6,632 bases of DNA from Chloroflexota bacterium (GTDB taxonomy: Bacteria; Chloroflexota; Dehalococcoidia; UBA1151), in assembly GCA_022561735.1 (NCBI GenBank), contig JADFQR010000073.1, forward strand, positions 1-6,632, read 5' to 3'. The translations under genes were made by a program, and so were the position numbers. A model generated the notes under the pieces. The model ran no database searches and was not told the DNA's origin. It saw only the letters and a program-made list of their open reading frames with translations. Of the stretch, positions 1 to 6,632 are shown piece after piece. Positions within the stretch are counted from its first letter, which is position 1; each line of letters starts with the position of its first letter.

Positions 1-1331
<1,331 letters not shown>

Positions 1332-1381
1332 CCGGTCCGGCTGACAGTTCAGCGCCTGAGGATCCCGAAAGGTTATTCCTC

Positions 1382-1407
1382 CAAACGGTTCGAGCAAACG
1401 GTTCGAG
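1382..1407. repeat. Perfect 13-bp tandem duplication between convergent gyrB and pyrE
   Basis: CAAACGGTTCGAG occurs twice in direct succession (1382-1394 and 1395-1407) in the 97-nt gap between the gyrB stop and the pyrE stop. The second copy runs into AACCCGT, which could pair imperfectly with ACGGTT to make a short bulged hairpin around CGAG. No U-tract follows on either strand, so an intrinsic terminator is not supported, although a transcription end would be expected here for both genes. The rest of the gap holds nothing else I recognise. Confidence 0.8.
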
Positions 1408-1428
1408 AACCCGTCACGCCGGAGACCG

Positions 1429-2003
1429 CTAGAGGGCGTCAGATACCGTGACGTTGCCGTCCGCGTCCGCCTCTAAAAGGGCGCGGAACGGCACCCCGCG
1501 TCTACGGACCTCGTCACTCCCGCCCTGGTGGCGGTCCAGCACGCACAGCACCGCTTTCACCTCGCAACCAAAGGCCTGTATCGCGTCCATCGCGCGTAGC
1601 AGGCTCCCCCCGGTGGAAACCGTATCGTCGAAAACGACAACCGGGGTGCCGGGTTTTACGGCCCCCTCCACCTGTTTCCGTGCGCCGTGCGCCTTGGCCT
1701 CGTCTCGTACAAAGAATCCGTCCATCGGGGAACCGGCCTGCCTGCTCCGCAACGCCAGAGCGCCGGCGATCGGCACCGCGGCTACGGTCGGACCGCCGAC
1801 ACCGGTCGCGCCGGCCTCAATCGCCATCGCCAGGAACGCCTCGGACACCAGGTCAGCGCCTTCCGGGTCCAGCGTGAGGACGCGGCCGTCAAAGTAGTAG
1901 TTGCTCTTTGCGCCCGAGGTCAGGGTGAAGTCTCCGAACCTGAGCGCGTCAAGCTCACGCGCCCGTTCCAGGATCCTCGTCGCGAGCGACCTGAGATCGG
2001 TCA

Positions 2004-2004
<1 letters not shown>
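1429..2004 (-). CDS. pyrE: Orotate phosphoribosyltransferase
   Basis: The enzyme joins orotate to PRPP to make orotidine 5'-monophosphate in cytosolic de novo pyrimidine synthesis. The 191-residue product has the usual length for the short bacterial form. Visible motifs are LTSGAKSNYYFDGR (residues 28-41), the mobile catalytic loop RDEAKAHGARKQVEG (100-114), equivalent to RKExKxHG, and the PRPP-binding motif VVFDDTVSTGGSLL (123-136). The start is GTG at 2004, which shares its first base with the last base of the nadD TAG stop, so the genes overlap by one nucleotide. A strong GGAGGA sits six bases upstream. It is the last gene of the obgE-nadD-pyrE cluster and converges on gyrB. The family call is firm; related PRPP transferases usually lack the orotate-type SGxxSxYYFD segment. 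Confidence 0.95.
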
Positions 2005-4024
<2,020 letters not shown>

Positions 4025-4025
4025 C

Positions 4026-4052
4026 TACTAATATCAATAAGCCGGTGGATAT
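4026..4052 (+). other. Putative basal unwinding element: DnaA-trio-like run, GC patch and degenerate DnaA box
   Basis: Reading from the box side, GGTGGATAT (4044-4052) matches the reverse complement of TTATCCACA at seven of nine positions. It overlaps GCCGG (4041-4045), and then come five consecutive triplets with central A: TAC TAA TAT CAA TAA (4026-4040). In Bacillus-type origins, DnaA is loaded onto single strands from a box, across a GC patch, onto repeated trios 3'-[G/A]A[T/A]-5'. The strand and direction here agree with that order, and two of the five trios match fully. The function is inferred. Confidence 0.5.
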
Positions 4053-4082
4053 TCCGGAAATATGACGGATGTACGAACGGAT

Positions 4083-4092
4083 CAGGCGCCTG
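4083..4092. repeat. Perfect 10-bp palindrome inside oriC
   Basis: CAGGCGCCTG is its own reverse complement. It lies between the AT-rich unwinding segment and the opposite-strand DnaA box. It could be a dimeric regulator site, but a GC-rich palindrome of this size can also arise by chance. Confidence 0.35.
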
Positions 4093-4106
4093 CGCTGAGG
4101 AGATCA

Positions 4107-4115
4107 TGTGGATAG
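4107..4115 (-). promoter_or_regulatory. DnaA box, reverse orientation (8 of 9)
   Basis: The plus strand reads TGTGGATAG, that is CTATCCACA on the minus strand, one mismatch from TTATCCACA. It faces the three forward boxes and lies between them and the AT-rich segment. Confidence 0.7.
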
Positions 4116-4176
4116 GGTGTCAAAACCTTCGAGATGTCGGGGGATTGTCTGGCAGGCGTGATGTTGGCCCGAGAAG

Positions 4177-4185
4177 TTGTTCACA
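4177..4185 (+). promoter_or_regulatory. DnaA box (TTGTTCACA)
   Basis: TTGTTCACA fits the relaxed consensus TTWTNCACA with one departure at the third position. It is the first of three boxes in the same orientation, 20 bp before the next one. Confidence 0.75.
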
Positions 4186-4196
4186 AGAGGGTACAG

Positions 4197-4205
4197 TTAT
4201 CCACA
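4197..4205 (+). promoter_or_regulatory. DnaA box, perfect consensus
   Basis: TTATCCACA is an exact high-affinity DnaA box, 22 bp from the following identical copy. Confidence 0.92.
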
Positions 4206-4218
4206 GGAATCAGCAGGC

Positions 4219-4227
4219 TTATCCACA
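4219..4227 (+). promoter_or_regulatory. DnaA box, perfect consensus
   Basis: This second exact TTATCCACA shares the extended context CTTATCCACAGGC. The previous copy also continues with CACAGG. Confidence 0.92.
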
Positions 4228-4328
4228 GGCTTGCGATGAAAACGTGGATTCCGTCTGAATGCGGAAGACATGGGCCTGAACGCCCTTTGTGGTGTTGCAA
4301 ACCCGAATTCTGGGCGAGAGAAAGCCGC

Positions 4329-5705
4329 TTAGCCCGGTCGGTTGACCAGCTTCTGGCGAATCGTCGTGATGACGTTTCTCATCTCCGGATCAGTGTCCAG
4401 AAGATTCTCTATTTTCCGTTGCGCGTAGAGAACCGTGGAATGATCGCGGCCGCCGAGGGCCAGCCCTACCTGTGGTGAGCTTAATGAACTGGTCTCACGC
4501 AGCAGGTACATGGCGACATGGCGGGCCAGGGAGACGTCTTTCGTTCTCCGGGTTCCTTTCAGAGCTTCGGCATCTGTTCCGAAGTACTCCGATACGGCAG
4601 CTATAACGGCTGACGGCGTCGTCGGCTCCTCGCGCCGGGTCGCGTGGAGATCTCCAAGCACTCGACGGGCGACATCAACCGTTACGGGCGCGCCCGTCAT
4701 CTGGCCATACGCCACTATCCGGTTTAATGATCCCTCCAACTCTCTGACATTTGAGAATGGCCGGGAAGCGACGACATCAATCACATCTTCAGACATTTTC
4801 GCCTGCATGCCCTTTGCCTTCTCTCGCAAGATCGCAGTGCGCGTCTCGTAGTCCGGGGCCTGGATGTCCACAACCAGACCGCCTTCGAGCCTGGACTGGA
4901 TGCGCTCTTCCAGGAGGGACTGTCGTGCCGGCTCGTCACCGGTTACCACGATCTGCCGGCCGGCCATGTGGAGCTCGTTAAATGTGTGGAAGAAGCCTTC
5001 CTGGGTCTGTGACTTGCCGGCGATGAACTGGATGTCATCTACAAGGAGTGCGTCGGTACCCCGATAGAACGCCCGGAACTGTTCGGTCGTGCCGTCCTGG
5101 ATGGCGCGGATGTAGTCGTTTGTAAACCGTTCACTGCTGACATAGATCACGTGCATGCCGCGTGCGTTCAGCTCGTTGCCGATGGCCTGGAGCAGGTGTG
5201 TTTTGCCCAGCCCCACCTGCGCATACAGGTACAGGGGGTTGTACACCTGTCCGGGTGTGGCGGCGACCCGGGTGGCGGCCGCATGGGCGAGCTCGTTTGA
5301 CGGTCCTACGACAAATTTGTCGAACGTGAAGCGCGGGTTGAGCGGGAGCGAGCCGAAAGGTCCGTCACTTGCGCTGCGTCGTGCTTCCGGTGCGCCGCCG
5401 CGTTCCGGAGCGGGTCCGGCCTTCGCTGCGTCAGCGACATGTCCGTCGGCGTCTGCGATAACCTCAAAGCGCACCGTTACCGGCCGGCCGGCGATCCGCT
5501 CGACCGCGCGGGAGATCGTGGTGGCGAGGCGTTCTTCCAGCATCGCGGCGGCGAACGGGCTTTCGGTCCCGATGACCAGACATCCATCATCGAAACGCAA
5601 CGCCTGGGTGCCCTTTAGCCAGGTCTCAAAATTTGGCCTGGGCACTTCTAGCTGTAATCGGCCGAGAGTGGCGGCCCATATTTGAGATGGCGCTTGCGTG
5701 GTCAG
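4329..5705 (-). CDS. dnaA: Chromosomal replication initiator DnaA (non-ATG start)
   Basis: DnaA binds the TTATCCACA boxes, opens oriC and recruits the helicase. From the CTG at 5705 the product has 458 residues, normal for the family. Domain I (about 1-85) contains SQIWAATLGRLQLEVPRPNFETWLK. A variable linker reaches about residue 120. The AAA+ domain has NPRFTFDKFVVG, Walker A AQVGLGKT (162-169), Walker B LLVDDIQF (220-227), sensor 1 VVTGDEP (253-259), the SRLE arginine segment (271-274) and the sensor 2 segment SNVRELEG (318-325). Domain IV carries the DNA-binding signature GGRDHSTV (418-425). A GTG at 5645 is the first standard start but would remove about 20 conserved residues of domain I. 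The frame is open upstream to a TAA at 5742-5744 without ATG, GTG or TTG. The first Walker A Gly is Ala, and sensor 1 reads TGDEP, not the usual TSDRP. The gene runs toward oriC. Confidence 0.95.
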   Translation of the reverse strand: MTTQAPSQIWAATLGRLQLEVPRPNFETWLKGTQALRFDDGCLVIGTESPFAAAMLEERLATTISRAVERIAGRPVTVRFEVIADADGHVADAAKAGPAPERGGAPEARRSASDGPFGSLPLNPRFTFDKFVVGPSNELAHAAATRVAATPGQVYNPLYLYAQVGLGKTHLLQAIGNELNARGMHVIYVSSERFTNDYIRAIQDGTTEQFRAFYRGTDALLVDDIQFIAGKSQTQEGFFHTFNELHMAGRQIVVTGDEPARQSLLEERIQSRLEGGLVVDIQAPDYETRTAILREKAKGMQAKMSEDVIDVVASRPFSNVRELEGSLNRIVAYGQMTGAPVTVDVARRVLGDLHATRREEPTTPSAVIAAVSEYFGTDAEALKGTRRTKDVSLARHVAMYLLRETSSLSSPQVGLALGGRDHSTVLYAQRKIENLLDTDPEMRNVITTIRQKLVNRPG

Positions 5706-5712
5706 AATGGCG

Positions 5713-5718
5713 TCCTCT
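5713..5718 (-). promoter_or_regulatory. Ribosome binding site supporting a CTG (or ATT) dnaA start
   Basis: The minus strand reads AGAGGA, then CGCC ATT CTG. The spacing is seven bases to CTG (5705) and four to ATT (5708). CTG fits normal spacing better; ATT is a known but rare start codon. Either start restores a full-length domain I. Confidence 0.55.
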
Positions 5719-5831
5719 GGCGAGATCAGAGAGGCGGATGTTTAGAGGCGTTTGGTGCCTGTTGCCGGGTCCGCCGGGTGCTCGCGGAGTCGGTCCGCGC
5801 TGCACCTGCGCACCATCCCGAAGCGGCAGTG

Positions 5832-5859
5832 ACGTTATCATGTACCCCGGGAAACACAA
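5832..5859 (-). promoter_or_regulatory. Weak candidate dnaA promoter
   Basis: On the minus strand TTGTGT (5859-5854) is followed after 16 nt by TAACGT (5837-5832). Agreement with TTGACA and TATAAT is partial (TANNNT only at -10), and the implied leader is over 120 nt. This is a guess based on position and spacing. Confidence 0.2.
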
Positions 5860-5939
5860 CCCCCACACAGGCTCATTTTTGGGCCGGTAGGCGGGGAAAA
5901 TTATGATCGTTGAACTTGTGTCACATTGCCGTCTACAGG

Positions 5940-5968
5940 TTGGGAAATGATCCGGTACCGTGTACTAA
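5940..5968 (+). promoter_or_regulatory. Weak candidate promoter for the fmt-like gene
   Basis: TTGGGA (5940-5945) and TACTAA (5963-5968) are separated by 17 nt, about 85 nt before the ATG. The -35 matches four of six bases and the -10 three of six. The support is spacing only. Confidence 0.22.
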
Positions 5969-6040
5969 CGCCTATCACTCCCCCGCGTCAACCCCCGGGC
6001 GGATTCAATGTTTGTGGGCGGCGTCAAACGCGGCCGTTCC

Positions 6041-6045
6041 GGAGG
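6041..6045 (+). promoter_or_regulatory. Ribosome binding site of the fmt-like gene
   Basis: GGAGG lies eight bases before the ATG at 6054. It fixes the start over the earlier ATG at 6008, whose frame closes after about 40 codons. Confidence 0.8.
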
Positions 6046-6053
6046 TCCGCGCG

Positions 6054-6227
6054 ATGACGCGGATAGTCTTTTTCGGGACGCCCGGTCCAGCCGCGAAAGC
6101 CCTTCGCGCGCTTGTACGCGCCGGGCATGATGTTGCCGCTGTATACACGCGGCCGGACCGCGTCACCGGGAGATCACGTGGAGCCAGGCCGACGCCTGTT
6201 AAACAAGCGGCGTTGGAGCTCGGGACG
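6054..6227 (+). pseudogene. fmt: Methionyl-tRNA formyltransferase, N-terminal fragment only
   Basis: Fmt formylates the methionine on initiator tRNA using 10-formyl-tetrahydrofolate. The first 58 residues follow the family closely: MTRIVFFGTPGPAAKALRAL opens the Rossmann-like fold, then come AGHDVAAVYTRPDR (residues 23-36), GRSRG (39-43) and PTPVKQAALELG (46-57). A real Fmt has about 310 residues and would continue with a partner of the ..PVLQP.. strand and the catalytic and folate-binding segments further on. None of that follows in any plus-strand frame. The reading frame stays open, but from about 6228 it encodes an unrelated sequence. The good ribosome binding site and normal codon use suggest the start was recently functional. 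The reason could be a genuine deletion or a faulty join in the assembly; the sequence alone cannot separate these. Confidence 0.72.
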
Positions 6228-6632
6228 AACCCGACCGACTCGGATTTCTGGCCCAGGTTTGTGGGCGACGAGCTCACGCTCCTCCGGGAAACGACGGTAC
6301 CCGGCGAGCTCAGTGACGACGGATTCGAGCGCGTCGCCTCTGTCATTCAGTTGGGGACGCGCGAGCACGGCAGCCGAGACACCCAGCAAGACCCGGACGG
6401 TTCAGGTCACGGTAACGTCTCGCGACGGGCATACACACGTCCGCCTCGAAGAGAACCTCCATCAGTTGGCCGGTGGTCTATTCGCAGGCGTGGTCGCTGG
6501 GGGCGGGATTGGCGTCGGACTAGGCGTGGGTCTTCCGCTCGGGCTCGGTGTCTCCGGGTCGGTATTGTTCGCGACGATATTCCCGGTTGGTGCCGTCGCC
6601 CTCTCGTACATCGGGGTTCGCGGGATCTACCG
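6228..6632 (+). pseudogene. Fragment of a putative membrane protein with a frame change, fused after fmt
   Basis: The frame of fmt continues as DSDFWPRFVGDELTLLRETT and PGELSDDGFERVASVI, a soluble acidic segment. After about 6345 this frame becomes Arg- and Pro-rich and loses protein character. The next frame (positions 3n+1) takes over at FSWGRAST (about 6346) and reads VQVTVTSRDGHTHVRLEENL, then LAGGLFAGVV. A Gly- and Val-rich hydrophobic stretch and a second hydrophobic stretch (VLFATIFPVGAVALSYIGV) follow to the window edge, compatible with two membrane helices. The pattern PGEL..F..VI, then a W-containing strand, then RxEExLxxLAGGLF recalls uncharacterised two-helix membrane proteins, from memory only. 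The piece between VI and FSW seems missing, as if a short non-multiple-of-three stretch were deleted. Function unknown. Both stop and start are absent in the window. Confidence 0.5.

Larger units (their letters stand above)
5706..6053. other. Non-coding divergent region between dnaA and the fmt-like start
   Basis: About 350 nt separate the divergent starts. No convincing gene was found on either strand, and no DnaA box close to consensus, so dnaA autoregulation through boxes is not evident here. Small structures are present: an 8-bp palindrome CGGTACCG (5953-5960) and a possible hairpin GGCTC / GGGCC (5870-5874 with 5881-5885, one G-T pair) flanked by CCCC and GGGG. Promoters for both genes should lie here; only weak matches could be located. 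Confidence 0.6.

Noticed and set aside
1360..1420. tRNA-like T-arm (GGTTCGAG) in the gyrB-pyrE gap
   Set aside because: No matching T-stem, anticodon arm or acceptor pairing could be built; the motif is part of the 13-bp duplication.
5643..5645. GTG at 5645 as the dnaA start
   Set aside because: It cuts about 20 conserved domain I residues and has no good Shine-Dalgarno; the upstream frame clearly encodes that part.
5626..5868. 80-codon minus-strand open frame upstream of dnaA
   Set aside because: It overlaps dnaA domain I in another frame and shows low-complexity Arg/Pro-rich sequence typical of a shadow frame.
5860..5896. Riboswitch or attenuator in the dnaA leader
   Set aside because: The stem is five pairs including G-T, with no recognised riboswitch core; the CCCC/GGGG flanks may be chance.
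6005..6389. Minus-strand open frames opposite the fmt-like region
   Set aside because: They are antisense to the fmt N-terminus, which has a proper ribosome binding site and family motifs.

Overview
This window covers a chromosomal replication-origin neighbourhood from a bacterium, with a GC-rich composition and dense packing. From left to right it holds the 3' part of gyrB (rightward), a leftward cluster pyrE, nadD and obgE, a non-coding origin-like segment, leftward dnaA, a non-coding divergent region, and a rightward fmt start that breaks down into an unrelated fragment at the window edge. No phage genes, transposase, CRISPR array, tRNA or rRNA were seen. The host cannot be fixed from this. 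An Obg with a C-terminal OCT domain and the obgE-nadD-pyrE order would suit an uncultivated Chloroflexota-like lineage, but this is a weak inference.

Origin. Between the end of dnaA and the start of obgE (3989-4328) lie three co-oriented DnaA boxes about two helical turns apart (4177, 4197, 4219) and an opposite-strand near-match (4107). On the obgE side is an AT-rich stretch with a DnaA-trio-like run next to a GC patch and a degenerate box. This is the arrangement expected of oriC with a basal unwinding element. Here dnaA runs toward oriC and obgE occupies the place where dnaN often sits.

Coding logic. obgE, nadD and pyrE overlap or abut (10 nt and 1 nt) and look like one translationally coupled operon reading away from the origin: a ribosome-assembly GTPase, the NAD adenylyltransferase and the pyrimidine PRPP transferase. 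gyrB converges on pyrE, with a 97-nt gap holding a perfect 13-bp tandem duplication. None of the four leftward genes starts with ATG: obgE uses TTG, nadD and pyrE use GTG. dnaA has no ATG, GTG or TTG upstream of its conserved domain I and appears to start at CTG (5705) or ATT (5708) behind a Shine-Dalgarno sequence.

Oddities. GyrB carries Pro where the TOPRIM EGDSA motif normally has Asp, plus a large insertion before its C-terminal motif. Obg has Glu for the G3 Asp. DnaA has Ala for the first Walker A Gly. At the right edge the fmt-like sequence stops after about 58 residues and runs in frame into a fragment of another protein, which itself changes frame around 6340. That pattern suggests two deletions or an assembly join. 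I see no new multi-gene system; the origin architecture, the dnaA start and the fmt junction are the points most worth checking.
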